Positions 1-8,098 of a stretch of DNA of 64,000 bases are shown one piece after another (position 1 is the stretch's first letter; each line of letters starts with the position of its first letter). The position numbers were made by a program, and so were the translations under genes. The DNA lies in contig NZ_FXUG01000005.1 of NCBI RefSeq assembly GCF_900182915.1, positions 62,001-126,000 of the forward strand, in the 5' to 3' direction. A model generated the notes under the pieces. It had not been told where the DNA came from and searched no databases. It saw only the letters and a list, made by a program, of their open reading frames with translations. Source of the DNA: Neorhodopirellula lusitana (GTDB taxonomy: Bacteria; Planctomycetota; Planctomycetia; Pirellulales; Pirellulaceae).

Positions 1-2
1 AA

Positions 3-1256
3 GGCAAAATGGTATGGCGGCTGACTCACTTTTCGGCCGAACGGTTGACCCCGGAAACGTCAACACGCGGCACGACACTGGAAATCGTATCGCCAGACTT
101 TGTCGAGGTGATTGCGATCAGTGGTGAGTTGGCGGAGGCCGGGCGACTGGCCAGTTCGACCAAACGATACGCTCGCCAGGCGGCACTGGACCGCTGGCAA
201 TTGGCGGGCGATGCGATCATCCGCAGTGAAATGACGTGGCAACAAGCAGTAGCGGGCCGAGTGGTTGGCCGGTCGGCGCCGCTGGATTTATTGCAGGTTG
301 CGAAGTCTTCGTTAGCCAACGCAGAAGAACTGGTGCGGGGCGGGCAGGTTGACTCGTCCCTGCGTCTGGCCCGTCGAGCGGACGCCTGGATCGCGAAGGC
401 GGACTGGATGCTGCACGATGGCTTGGTCGAGGGCGTGCATCCCGGCGACGCCGTCGCGATCGTCGGCGACAATGAACCGTCGCCATTCATGCCTGGCCGA
501 TTCATCAGCAGCCCACCTTTGACGGCGGGCAACTACGAAACGCAAATCGCTTGGTCGCCGCTACTGAAAACGCCAATCAACCCGAACCTGAAGATACTGC
601 CCTCGGTGACCAACCAAGTCGGCACTCGGTCGCGTTGGGGGATCAACCGAATTGCGGGTGGCGATTTTGAACGCGGCAACATGACCGGGCGAGCGAAGTT
701 GTCGCCGGACCAAGTTCCAGCGGAGGCGTTTGAGGTTTTTGACGGGGCGTCGGTGTTGGAACGTGAGGGTTGGACGCTAGGAAAACGGCATAGTCAGTGG
801 GCCCACGGTGAAGCGACCTGGATTGATCGCGGTGCATTTTCAGGCAAGGGTGCTCTGCGAGTTCGGGTGACGCCCAATGGTGAAGCGGATTTGCCAGGTG
901 GCTATGAAGGCACGTGTTTGATGGTGCGTAGCCCGGCGGTTCGGATGCCGCCATCGAGCGTGGTGCGAATCGACATGATGGTGCGGACGCTCGGTTTCAG
1001 TGGACCGCATCAGGGGCTGTTGATCTACGACAGCGTTGGAACTCAGGCGATGGGCGTGCTGGTTGGCCAGCGCCCCGAGTGGACTCCGGTGACACTGTTC
1101 CGGCAAACGGGTGATGCGGCGGAACTGTATGTGATGGTGGAAGTGATCGGCGGCGGCGAAGCGATCCTGGATGAGATTCAGGTTCGAACGTGGGAAACGA
1201 CCGCGAACCCCATCGACGCGATGCGTCCGATCGACACAGCGATGCTGAACGAATAG
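3..1256 (+). CDS. Hypothetical protein, C-terminal part (open at left window edge)
   Basis: The reading frame is already open at base 3, so this is probably the C-terminal 417 residues of a longer protein; the ATG at 9 has no ribosome binding site in view and is unlikely to be the true start. The visible part begins with an Ala/Arg-rich helical region (about residues 40-140) that could be a repeat or coiled region, followed from about residue 210 by a beta-rich section with the pattern GGDFERG...GWTLGKRHSQW...GKGALRVRV, which resembles carbohydrate-binding (galactose-binding-like) modules seen in planctomycete secreted proteins. It ends at TAG 1254-1256. No catalytic motif was recognised. Function unknown; the binding-module reading is an inference from pattern only. 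Confidence 0.7.
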   Translation, partial: GKMVWRLTHFSAERLTPETSTRGTTLEIVSPDFVEVIAISGELAEAGRLASSTKRYARQAALDRWQLAGDAIIRSEMTWQQAVAGRVVGRSAPLDLLQVAKSSLANAEELVRGGQVDSSLRLARRADAWIAKADWMLHDGLVEGVHPGDAVAIVGDNEPSPFMPGRFISSPPLTAGNYETQIAWSPLLKTPINPNLKILPSVTNQVGTRSRWGINRIAGGDFERGNMTGRAKLSPDQVPAEAFEVFDGASVLEREGWTLGKRHSQWAHGEATWIDRGAFSGKGALRVRVTPNGEADLPGGYEGTCLMVRSPAVRMPPSSVVRIDMMVRTLGFSGPHQGLLIYDSVGTQAMGVLVGQRPEWTPVTLFRQTGDAAELYVMVEVIGGGEAILDEIQVRTWETTANPIDAMRPIDTAMLNE

Positions 1257-1391
1257 GCCCCAACCGCTGACTCGGTCCCAGGCTCCCGCTAGTGACGCAC
1301 TGCCCCCGAAGGCTTCCGACCTCGGTTACTCAAGTCCGGTACGCAGGAGATTGGATACCAGTAGGCTTCCAGGCGATCAGCACGAAATCAT

Positions 1392-2453
1392 TCACTGATC
1401 CGCATAAATCCGAGCCACATCGGCCGCCCACTCGTCCCAACCTTCAGCAGCCGCTTCGAAATCGGCGCGCATCCAACGAACTGGAGTCGAGGGCAAAACG
1501 GCGGGCGGGAATTTGCTTTCCTTGCTGATCGGCAACTGGCTGCTACGCCCCATCGCCAACCGGTCCTCCGTCTCTGGCGTCATCAAATAGTCAGCCAAGC
1601 GAGAAGCAGCGACGGGGTGCGGAGCGTTCTTTAGAATCGCCAGCGTGTTGGGGATCCGCAACGCGCCAAGCTGATCGGGCTGCTGGTCCGGGAACACGAT
1701 TTCCACCGGATAGCCCAGGTCCTTTTCGATCATCGCATCGTCCGTGTCCGTCAGGCCCCAAGCCACACGCCCAGCGGACACGGCCTGTGCGACTTGCTTG
1801 TTGCCCGAAAGTACCAATGCATTGTCAGCAATCGCCTGCAACTGCGCCAACGCAGCCTCCCGGCCTAGCAACTCCCGCAACACCGCAAAGTGTGTTGCCG
1901 TCGTTCCAAACAAAGGACGTGCGATGGCGCAGTCATCCTTCCACTTTGCATCGGAAAGCTCGGAAACGCTACTGGGATACACCGCCGACTTCCCTGACTC
2001 AGCCGAATCCACGGCCGACTTCAAACGATCCGTGTTCACCAACAACACCCGTGCCCGGGCCGCGAAGCCACACCAAGTCGAATCGCTCGCGATCATGTCG
2101 ACAGGCCAGTCCTTGGGCACCTGCCAATCATGGCGGGCCAGCAAACCCAACTTTTGCAACCGCACGGTATGCAGAATTTCATTGTTCCAAAACAGATCAC
2201 AACGGGCACGATCCTGCTCCGCCATGATCTGGTTGACCAACCCAACCGTCTTGGTGGATTCCACGTCAAACTTGCTGATCACGTTGATGTCGTAGTCCAC
2301 CTTCCGCTCAAAAGCGTCCAGCATCGGAAAGGCAAAATCCTCATCCAGCGCCGAATAGACCACCACATCCTTCTCGCTTCGTGGCACGCATCCAACCAAG
2401 CCCACGCAGGCCAGCAAGAATCCCAAAAATACAAATCTCATCCCAATTCCCAA
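1392..2453 (-). CDS. ABC-type metal/anion solute-binding lipoprotein (AfuA/FbpA-like)
   Basis: A 353-residue lipoprotein precursor: a short hydrophobic N-terminus ends in a lipobox (LVGC, Cys about residue 22), so it should be anchored in a membrane facing the periplasm. The mature part starts with VVVYSALDEDFAFPMLDAFE, the typical opening of Fe3+/2-aminoethylphosphonate type periplasmic binding proteins (COG1840), and carries the usual later NTLAILKNAPHP and ASRLADYLMTPE segments. The natural ligand cannot be read from sequence; iron is the common one in the family. No permease or ATPase gene lies next to it, so it either works with a distant transporter or as a stand-alone binder. It follows tadA on the same strand after 87 bp and may be co-transcribed with it. 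An in-frame ATG at 2441 is an alternative start. Confidence 0.85.
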   Translation of the reverse strand: MGIGMRFVFLGFLLACVGLVGCVPRSEKDVVVYSALDEDFAFPMLDAFERKVDYDINVISKFDVESTKTVGLVNQIMAEQDRARCDLFWNNEILHTVRLQKLGLLARHDWQVPKDWPVDMIASDSTWCGFAARARVLLVNTDRLKSAVDSAESGKSAVYPSSVSELSDAKWKDDCAIARPLFGTTATHFAVLRELLGREAALAQLQAIADNALVLSGNKQVAQAVSAGRVAWGLTDTDDAMIEKDLGYPVEIVFPDQQPDQLGALRIPNTLAILKNAPHPVAASRLADYLMTPETEDRLAMGRSSQLPISKESKFPPAVLPSTPVRWMRADFEAAAEGWDEWAADVARIYADQ

Positions 2454-2540
2454 TCAATTTCAAGCTAAGAGCTTCATTGCAAAACGGTGGCCCAAAGCAC
2501 TGTGCCCCGTCACCCTGCGCCACTTTCCCCCTCCCCACTC

Positions 2541-3035
2541 CTACTTCTTCCCCATCGCTCGCTTGGACGCAAAGAACTCCGTCAGCATCCGGCCGCAACG
2601 ATCACCCATCACGCCAGCGGTCACTTCGCATTGATGGTTCAACCGGTCGTCATTCAAAACTTGATACATGCTGGTCACTGCCCCCGCTTTCGGATCACTG
2701 GCACCGAAGACCACCCTCGGGACACGTGCTTGCAAGATGGCACCCGCGCACATCAAACAAGGTTCGAGAGTCACGAACAAAGTGGCGTCTTCCAGTCGCC
2801 AGTCCTCGATTGCCGCCGCAGCCTGCGTGATCGCAATCATTTCCGCGTGCGCGGTCGGATCATGCAACGCTTCCCGCTCGTTCGCGGCGCCACCGATCAT
2901 CATGCCGCCGCGCACGATGACCGCCCCGACAGGCACCTCATCCGCGATCGCCGCCGACTGGGCCAACTCGATCGCCCGCCCCATCCAGTGCAGGTCAAAA
3001 TCGATCAGCGGATTCTCTTCATATTCAATCAACAT
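2541..3035 (-). CDS. tadA: tRNA-specific adenosine-34 deaminase TadA
   Basis: A 164-residue cytidine/deoxycytidylate deaminase-fold enzyme. It carries the zinc-binding and catalytic motif HAE (His63, Glu65) and PCLMC (Cys93, Cys96), and the typical TadA context VPVGAVIV before and [18 protein letters not shown] after it. TadA converts A34 to inosine in tRNA-Arg(ACG), allowing decoding of CGN codons, and is essential in most bacteria. Length fits the family. The initiation Met is at 3035; an upstream 450-bp gene-poor stretch separates it from the next minus-strand gene, so it probably has its own promoter. The solute-binding lipoprotein gene follows downstream at 87 bp. Confidence 0.95.
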   Translation of the reverse strand: MLIEYEENPLIDFDLHWMGRAIELAQSAAIADEVPVGAVIVRGGMMIGGAANEREALHDPTAHAEMIAITQAAAAIEDWRLEDATLFVTLEPCLMCAGAILQARVPRVVFGASDPKAGAVTSMYQVLNDDRLNHQCEVTAGVMGDRCGRMLTEFFASKRAMGKK

Positions 3036-3488
3036 GGTTCTCTATCAGGTTCAGTTTTTGACTTAAGCAGGCCGGACTCGAATAAACGCAGATCATCGGG
3101 TTAGCCAACATGGCCCTCCCCAATCAACAAGAATTAGTAGCGTGTTGCTCAAAACCTCAAGGTAGTCGGAATCGCCAGACTTCGGGAATCGGCCACTCTG
3201 ACCAATGTGCTCAGGACACCCCAACACTCAGACGCCACTAGCCCAATGGCACTTACTTTAAAACTTGGTAACTAAAAGTGACGGCGTAAGTGAATGACAG
3301 GATTCCCCGGCATTCGATTTTTTGCCACGAATTGCACGAATGGTTGCGGAGAGTAATTCGTGTTGATTTGTGAAATTCGTGGCTAAAGCAAGTGCCATTC
3401 GCCACTAACCCCAGGCTCCCCCAGCGACGCCTCGCACAAATGCCAAAGCACTTTGCCGTGACAATGCCGCCGGCTTCCCCATCGGCCG
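3036..3488. other. Gene-free region holding a MITE-like element
   Basis: No credible coding region is seen in this 453-bp interval between tadA and the secreted lectin-like gene. Its right half is taken up by the short inverted-repeat element described separately (3233-3411). The left part (3036-3232) should hold the tadA promoter on the minus strand, but no clear -35/-10 pair stands out. Confidence 0.5.
3233..3411. mobile_element. Candidate MITE: 155-bp element with 16-bp terminal inverted repeats
   Basis: The left end AATGGCACTTACTTTA (3245-3260) and the reverse complement of the right end (3384-3399) agree at 15 of 16 positions. Outside these ends lie two near-identical 12-bp direct repeats, CGCCACTAGCCC (3233-3244) and CGCCACTAACCC (3400-3411), which look like a target-site duplication. 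The interior has a second imperfect dyad (GCCACGAATT near 3327 against AATTCGTGGC near 3375) and no coding capacity. This matches a non-autonomous miniature inverted-repeat element; no transposase is in the window to pair it with. Confidence 0.55.
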
Positions 3489-4340
3489 CTACTTGGACAA
3501 CGTTCGCATTTGGATCGAACGAACTTCACTTTGGCACTGAAAGTTCGCCAGCCCCAGCGGCAGGCACGGATCCATTTCAATCCGCACCTCAAATTCATGC
3601 GGTTCCCGTTCGACGCTGACCCATTCCTCGTCGTCGATCCAGCACTGGATCTTCTTCTCGTCGACGCGAACGCGAACGTCATACCAGGTCCCTTGCTCGA
3701 ACTCCTTGTACTGAGACGTTTCATTGTTCGCCGCATCGTTGCCATCAATGCTGCTGAGCCCGACGGTCCCGCCGCCCCAACCGCCCAGTACGAACGAGCA
3801 ATATTCTTTGCCTACGGGGAAGGTCACCGCGACGAAGAAATCGAAGCCGTCGACTCGACGTGCCTGCAACTTAATCTCGTAGTTCTCCCTTGGCATCTCG
3901 CCGGTCCACCGAACACCAGTCATGGGATACCCCATCCCCAACTCGATCAGCTGGTTAGCCTGCTTGGGTCCCTTGGCTGCAGCGAGCAAGTGCGGTTCGG
4001 CTTTTCCAGAGTCACCGCTTTCAGCCTGCGGAGTTGCCGGCTCCTCCCGTTTTTCGGCTTGTCGAGTTTCCGAGGAATCCATTTCTTTGAACTCGACAAC
4101 GCCATCACCACCGAAAGAGGCCGATTCCCACAGCGAAACGACAGGCTGAAACTGGTGGGTCAACTTGAAAGCCGATACCGGCTCGGACTTTCCCGATAAA
4201 CCCTCGGTAGCGGCAGTCCCCACCGCCATTACTGGGGCCTTAGTCAAAGCCTCTTGGCAACGACCTGAAACTGGGCAAACTAGGAGTCCCAGGAAGGCCA
4301 CGGCAACGATGTGGAAGCCGGACTTAAAATAACTCTGCAT
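3489..4340 (-). CDS. Secreted lectin-like (concanavalin/DUF1080-type) hypothetical protein
   Basis: Predicted 283-residue exported protein. I chose the ATG at 4340 because it places a standard signal peptide (hydrophobic run FHIVAVAFLGLLVC, cleavage near SGRCQE) at the N-terminus; the frame stays open upstream to 4403. After a Ser/Glu/Ala-rich linker (about residues 60-115) comes a beta-sandwich-like domain with GVRWTGEMPRENYEIKLQARR, a region of the form WYDVRVRVDEKKIQCWIDDEEW, and a C-terminal LANFQCQSEVRSIQMR. This arrangement is that of 3-keto-disaccharide hydrolase/LamG-like domains (DUF1080) abundant in planctomycetes. No catalytic residues were assigned. It may bind or act on sugars outside the cytoplasm; this is inference. 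Confidence 0.75.
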   Translation of the reverse strand: MQSYFKSGFHIVAVAFLGLLVCPVSGRCQEALTKAPVMAVGTAATEGLSGKSEPVSAFKLTHQFQPVVSLWESASFGGDGVVEFKEMDSSETRQAEKREEPATPQAESGDSGKAEPHLLAAAKGPKQANQLIELGMGYPMTGVRWTGEMPRENYEIKLQARRVDGFDFFVAVTFPVGKEYCSFVLGGWGGGTVGLSSIDGNDAANNETSQYKEFEQGTWYDVRVRVDEKKIQCWIDDEEWVSVEREPHEFEVRIEMDPCLPLGLANFQCQSEVRSIQMRTLSK

Positions 4341-4458
4341 GTGTCGGTTTTCGGATAGGGTGGAGGCAAGGATGCACGATACAGGAGACATGGGCTCACT
4401 CATCTTGACGGACGCACTCGTCTTCGCGGGCCCACTTATCTTATCACGAGCTTGACTT

Positions 4459-4875
4459 ATGCAACCAGTTTCGGGAATTCGGTTATTTGGTGCCCGATTA
4501 GCAGTTCTATTGCTAGCGGTTTACTGGTGTTCGATGTTCACCGGCACGCACCTACCTAAAATCCCCCGGGCAATGCCGCGCATTAACGACAAAATCCTGC
4601 ACTTTTCGGCGTTCTTCGGGCTCGCGATGCTGTTGTGCTACTGCACGAACTCCCGGCGACTTCTGAAGCGATTCGGCATTATCGCAGCAGTTTGCCTGAC
4701 CTACGGGATGCTCGATGAGTGGACGCAATCGTTCGTCCGCGGACGCAGCACCGACATCTACGACTTCGCCGCCGACGCGACCGGAACGCTGCTAGCAATC
4801 AGTCTCTACGCCACGGTCCGAGTGATCTGGGGCCGCCGATCACCCAGTTTCAGGACCGCCGCCGAAGCCTCCTAG
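4459..4875 (+). CDS. VanZ-like family membrane protein
   Basis: A 138-residue protein with about four membrane segments (residues 8-27, 48-65, 73-90, 108-128). Between the third and fourth it carries the VanZ-family signature DEWTQSFVRGRSTDIYDFAADATG, with the conserved Asp and Gly positions, and the early segment ending in NDKILHFSAFFGLA. VanZ was named for teicoplanin resistance, but most family members have no known role. It is divergent to the secreted lectin-like gene (start 4340), leaving about 118 bp for both promoters. Confidence 0.85.
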   Translation: MQPVSGIRLFGARLAVLLLAVYWCSMFTGTHLPKIPRAMPRINDKILHFSAFFGLAMLLCYCTNSRRLLKRFGIIAAVCLTYGMLDEWTQSFVRGRSTDIYDFAADATGTLLAISLYATVRVIWGRRSPSFRTAAEAS

Positions 4876-4887
4876 TTCGAGTGTGAG

Positions 4888-5035
4888 TCCAGCCCGCTAA
4901 TGACGCTAGTCATTGCGAATGATCATGGCTGTGCCAAAACGATCCCGACTCCTGATTAGCGTCCATTCGCGTTATTCGCGGGCAACACCTCAGCAACGGA
5001 TGCCCTTGTTTGAATCCAGCCCGCTAATGACGCTA
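4888..5035. repeat. Direct repeat pair, 21 bp, 127 bp apart
   Basis: A 21-bp segment with core AGCCCGCTAATGACGCTA occurs at 4888-4908 and again, identical, at 5015-5035. Between and after them are related fragments (GATTAGCGTCCATTCGCG near 4956, CTAATCAGCGCTAAC near 5034), so the whole interval looks like a decayed family of TTAGCG-type intergenic repeats. Confidence 0.7.
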
Positions 5036-5087
5036 ATCAGCGCTAACAATGGTGCGGGGATGAAACGATTCCGGGACGGCAATCAGG

Positions 5088-5190
5088 ATTGAAAAAGTTA
5101 AATTGACAATTGGAAAGTGAAAAATCCTGGCAATCCGGCGGCCAGCCACACAATTTGCAGTTCTCATTTTCCAATTGAACTTTTTCAATT
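5088..5190. repeat. Imperfect long inverted repeat
   Basis: Left arm ATTGAAAAAGTT (5088-5099) followed after 7 bases by CAATTGGAAAGTGA (about 5107-5120) matches the reverse complement of 5161-5189, in which the two blocks are joined directly. The transcript could fold into a bulged hairpin of about 26 pairs with a 40-base loop. It lies at the 3' side of the minus-strand gene that ends at 5233. Confidence 0.65.
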
Positions 5191-5232
5191 CACGGTCCTG
5201 TAGCCCTGTGTCTCTTCCGCCTCCGGCGGATC

Positions 5233-6930
5233 TCATTCCGCGAGAAAGATGTACCCCGGATCCATCGTCAGGTACCACTGCCGCCAGAGTCGCTGAGCCT
5301 TGCGAAGTTCGCCATAATCCTGGTCTTCGCCCCGAGTGATCTCCATCCCGAAGCCTTCGAATTTACGGCTAATGAACCGCAATCCGTCACGAGCGAACGT
5401 CCGCACGCTGGTGTCTGGGTCATCCAGGGCATAGATCAACGACGGCACCACCCGCATTTCGTCGCTCTGAGCCAACAACCGAGCGGCCACGCGGCGGGCC
5501 TGCCACGACGAGGAACCTCGAACCAGCCGTTCGAGCCGATCCAGCATCGCCTTACGAGCCTTCGGCTCAGTAGGCAATTCCATATCCTCCGGCAGTGATT
5601 TCCCCTCCAGAGCATCCCCATCGCCCTCTTCGAGCATATCGAGCAGATCAGTCACCGCGCCAGCGACAGGCTCCCCCTTAATCTGAGTCCCATCAACCAC
5701 AATCTTGGTCGTATCATCCGGCAACCCAAATCCCCCCGCCAAGGTCCCCTCCTGAGTAGCCTCAATCGCCTTTTGGGTACTACGTCCTAGAAACAAGATT
5801 GCAAAAGACGTCGCGGTACTTTCCGTAATCCACAGCTGCCCGCCATTCCATTTTGTTCCTGAGCGTTTGCTTGTGAGGAAATCCACCCCCGAGTTGTACC
5901 AAGGCACATTCGGCTTCGGTGGAAGCTTCAACGCGATCTCACGAAAACTCTCGAACCTCTCAGTGGTATAAATGTTGTAAAAGGGGTACTCGATTTTCTG
6001 TTTCGCGTTGCTGGCCACATAAGCTTGGCAATCCTTGATCGCTGCCAAAATCGGCTCGGTTGGCATTTGTGGACGATTCGCAGACAAGTTCGCCATGCCA
6101 TCCTTGAACAAAGCAACCGACTCCGGCAGTCCTGGAAAGGCCGAACTCACGTCGTTGCTTCGGCCGCCCCAAAGCCGCAGGATATCGGCTGCGATCAGCA
6201 CAGCGCTACCACCCGCGTAAGCCATCGAAATCCGCACCTGAGTTTGCTTTTCCCTGCCGTTCCCCGACGGCACTTTCCCCTTATACGGCCACCCCCCACT
6301 GGTGTCCTGCACGCTCAGCAACCAACGAATTGTCTTAGCAACGCCTTCGTAGTTGATCATGATCCCGACATTATCGAGCGTCCACAGAGCAAGCATCGCG
6401 TACTGAGTCTGCGAAACGTCACCGAGTGGTTCGCCTCGGTACCCGTACCCACCATCCCGAAACTGCGCAGACCGAAAATACTTTTCTAGACGTTCAAGTT
6501 CCCTGCGATACTTAACGCGATCCACCTCTGCCAGCAACAAGGTGACCACAGATGCTGAATAAACCGTCGTACTGACGTGCCCGCCAGGGTCATTTCCGGC
6601 GACACTCCCCACAAAACGTAATGCCGAATCGATGCCTCGCTTAACCACGCGAGCATTCTTGTCATGGTGAACCTTAAAATGGGCATAAGCAGGCAACGCG
6701 TGCTCGCCCATACCACCCTTGTAGAACGGGGCGACATCGTAAAAGGTCTTACCCGAGGCGGCCTTTTCGAGAGAATCTGCCCCCGCGTTGATCATCGCAA
6801 CGATCTTCGGATCGTCTGACGTGTAGCCATAAGCCCGTGGCGTGACACCACAGAAAAAACAAGCTAGCACCAGACAGCACTGAATGCTGGCGATACGACA
6901 CAAGGGATTGAAATAGTTCATTCGTTTCAT
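5233..6930 (-). CDS. Secreted prenyltransferase/squalene-oxidase repeat protein with C-terminal HEAT repeats
   Basis: I chose the ATG at 6930 (an ATG at 6921 is equally possible) because it gives a clean signal peptide (IASIQCCLVLACFFCG...YG) and a 565-residue precursor; the frame is open upstream to 7068. Residues about 35-330 hold alpha/alpha-toroid repeats with QW-like motifs (GGYGYRGEPLGDVSQTQYAMLALW, TIRWLLSVQDTSGGWPYKG), typical of the prenyltransferase and squalene oxidase repeat family common in Planctomycetes. The catalytic Asp motifs of squalene cyclases were not seen, so an enzymatic role is doubtful. The last 110 residues have HEAT-like helices (ARRVAARLLAQSDEMRVVPSLIYALDDPDTSVR). 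Role unknown; probably an exported scaffold. It is divergent to the polysaccharide export locus. Confidence 0.8.
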   Translation of the reverse strand: MKRMNYFNPLCRIASIQCCLVLACFFCGVTPRAYGYTSDDPKIVAMINAGADSLEKAASGKTFYDVAPFYKGGMGEHALPAYAHFKVHHDKNARVVKRGIDSALRFVGSVAGNDPGGHVSTTVYSASVVTLLLAEVDRVKYRRELERLEKYFRSAQFRDGGYGYRGEPLGDVSQTQYAMLALWTLDNVGIMINYEGVAKTIRWLLSVQDTSGGWPYKGKVPSGNGREKQTQVRISMAYAGGSAVLIAADILRLWGGRSNDVSSAFPGLPESVALFKDGMANLSANRPQMPTEPILAAIKDCQAYVASNAKQKIEYPFYNIYTTERFESFREIALKLPPKPNVPWYNSGVDFLTSKRSGTKWNGGQLWITESTATSFAILFLGRSTQKAIEATQEGTLAGGFGLPDDTTKIVVDGTQIKGEPVAGAVTDLLDMLEEGDGDALEGKSLPEDMELPTEPKARKAMLDRLERLVRGSSSWQARRVAARLLAQSDEMRVVPSLIYALDDPDTSVRTFARDGLRFISRKFEGFGMEITRGEDQDYGELRKAQRLWRQWYLTMDPGYIFLAE

Positions 6931-7088
6931 GCTCTGACAAAATAGTGCGAGTCGACTGTTCGTCGTATGCCAAGTATACCCATACTTGGTGACATCAACA
7001 AATTCGAATTGGGGCCCCGCCCGCCGGTTGTTTCCCAAGCCTTTCCTCGGCTCCGTCGTCAGACTCATGCTGCAATTTGCTAGGATAA

Positions 7089-8048
7089 ATGCGCAGGCTC
7101 AGTCTGAACTTACCATCACTCCGGAAACATCATTTGCCCGAACACGCCCCGATATCGAACAACAAGTCGCCCACAGACGGAGCAAACAGCACCAATGTTG
7201 GAGAATCCTCGTCGGAGGAGTGGGACCTGATCATTCGGCCTCACGCTTCGTTGCTGACGCTGCAACTTGGAGAGGTTTGGCGATATCGGGACCTGCTATA
7301 CCTATTCGTCCGCCGTGACATTGTTTCGTTTTACAAACAAACGATCCTGGGACCGCTATGGTTCGTGATTCAACCGTTGATGACCACAGCCATTTACGTG
7401 CTGGTCTTCGGCCAAATTGCTGGCCTGTCCACTGACGGCCTACCACAAACACTGTTCTACCTTTGCGGAATCACGTTCTGGAACTATTTCGCAGACTGCT
7501 TCAACAAGACGTCGACGGTGTTCCGGGATAACGCGAATCTTTTTGGCAAGGTTTACTTCCCCCGCCTGATCACGCCCCTGTCAATCGTCGCTGCCAATCT
7601 GATCCGTTTCGCGATCCAGTTTTCCCTCTTCGCTTTGGTCGCCGGCTATTACTACTGGCAAGGCAAAGCCAGCATGCAGCCGACTGTCCTACTGTTTCCA
7701 ATCTTGGTGGCGAACATGGCCGTGCTAGGACTAGGGCTGGGCATGCTTTTCTCAGCCCTGACCACCAAGTATCGCGACATGATGTTTGCGGTGCAGTTTG
7801 GGGTGCAGTTGCTGATGTACGCGACCCCGGTGATTTACCCATTCTCACAAATCCCCGAACGGTTTCGGCCACTGCTAGCTTGGAACCCACTCGCCCCCAT
7901 ATTCGAAACGGCGAGGCATGGATTCCTGGGCGCCGGCTCATTCAGCCCACTTGGGCTCGTGTATTCCATCACCGTTGCGACCATCGTATTCGTGGTTGCG
8001 ACACTGATCTTCAACCGGGTTGAACGAACATTCATGGATACGGTCTAA
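7089..8048 (+). CDS. ABC-2 type polysaccharide export permease (Wzm/TagG-like)
   Basis: A 319-residue inner-membrane protein and the first gene of the surface polysaccharide locus. About 55 N-terminal soluble residues are followed by LGEVWRYRDLLYLFVRRDIVSFYKQTILGPLWFVIQPL, the conserved entry of ABC-2 O-antigen/teichoic acid permeases, then about six membrane segments (near residues 98-117, 128-150, 165-185, 200-225, 235-258, 288-308) and LAWNPLAPIFETAR before the last one. With the adjacent ATPase (8099) it should move a finished lipid-linked glycan across the inner membrane. The long soluble N-terminus is a little unusual; a later start would remove most of it, but no in-frame ATG lies between 7089 and the conserved region. 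Confidence 0.92.
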   Translation: MRRLSLNLPSLRKHHLPEHAPISNNKSPTDGANSTNVGESSSEEWDLIIRPHASLLTLQLGEVWRYRDLLYLFVRRDIVSFYKQTILGPLWFVIQPLMTTAIYVLVFGQIAGLSTDGLPQTLFYLCGITFWNYFADCFNKTSTVFRDNANLFGKVYFPRLITPLSIVAANLIRFAIQFSLFALVAGYYYWQGKASMQPTVLLFPILVANMAVLGLGLGMLFSALTTKYRDMMFAVQFGVQLLMYATPVIYPFSQIPERFRPLLAWNPLAPIFETARHGFLGAGSFSPLGLVYSITVATIVFVVATLIFNRVERTFMDTV

Positions 8049-8098
8049 ACCACTCGCAACGACTGTCGTTTCCAATCTTTTCCCTAACTGACTCCCGC

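Larger units (their letters stand above)
4876..5232. other. Gene-free region with repeat elements
   Basis: No gene is seen in these 357 bp between convergent genes. The region contains the direct repeat pair 4888-4908/5015-5035 and the long inverted repeat 5088-5190, both described separately. One or both may act as transcription end signals for the genes that converge here. Confidence 0.5.

Noticed and set aside
1744-2295. Plus-strand open frame opposite the solute-binding lipoprotein
   Set aside because: The minus-strand protein has a lipobox and COG1840 pattern; the plus frame lacks any support.
3510-4199. Plus-strand open frame of about 229 codons opposite the lectin-like gene
   Set aside because: The minus-strand gene has a signal peptide and domain pattern, and the plus frame has no features.
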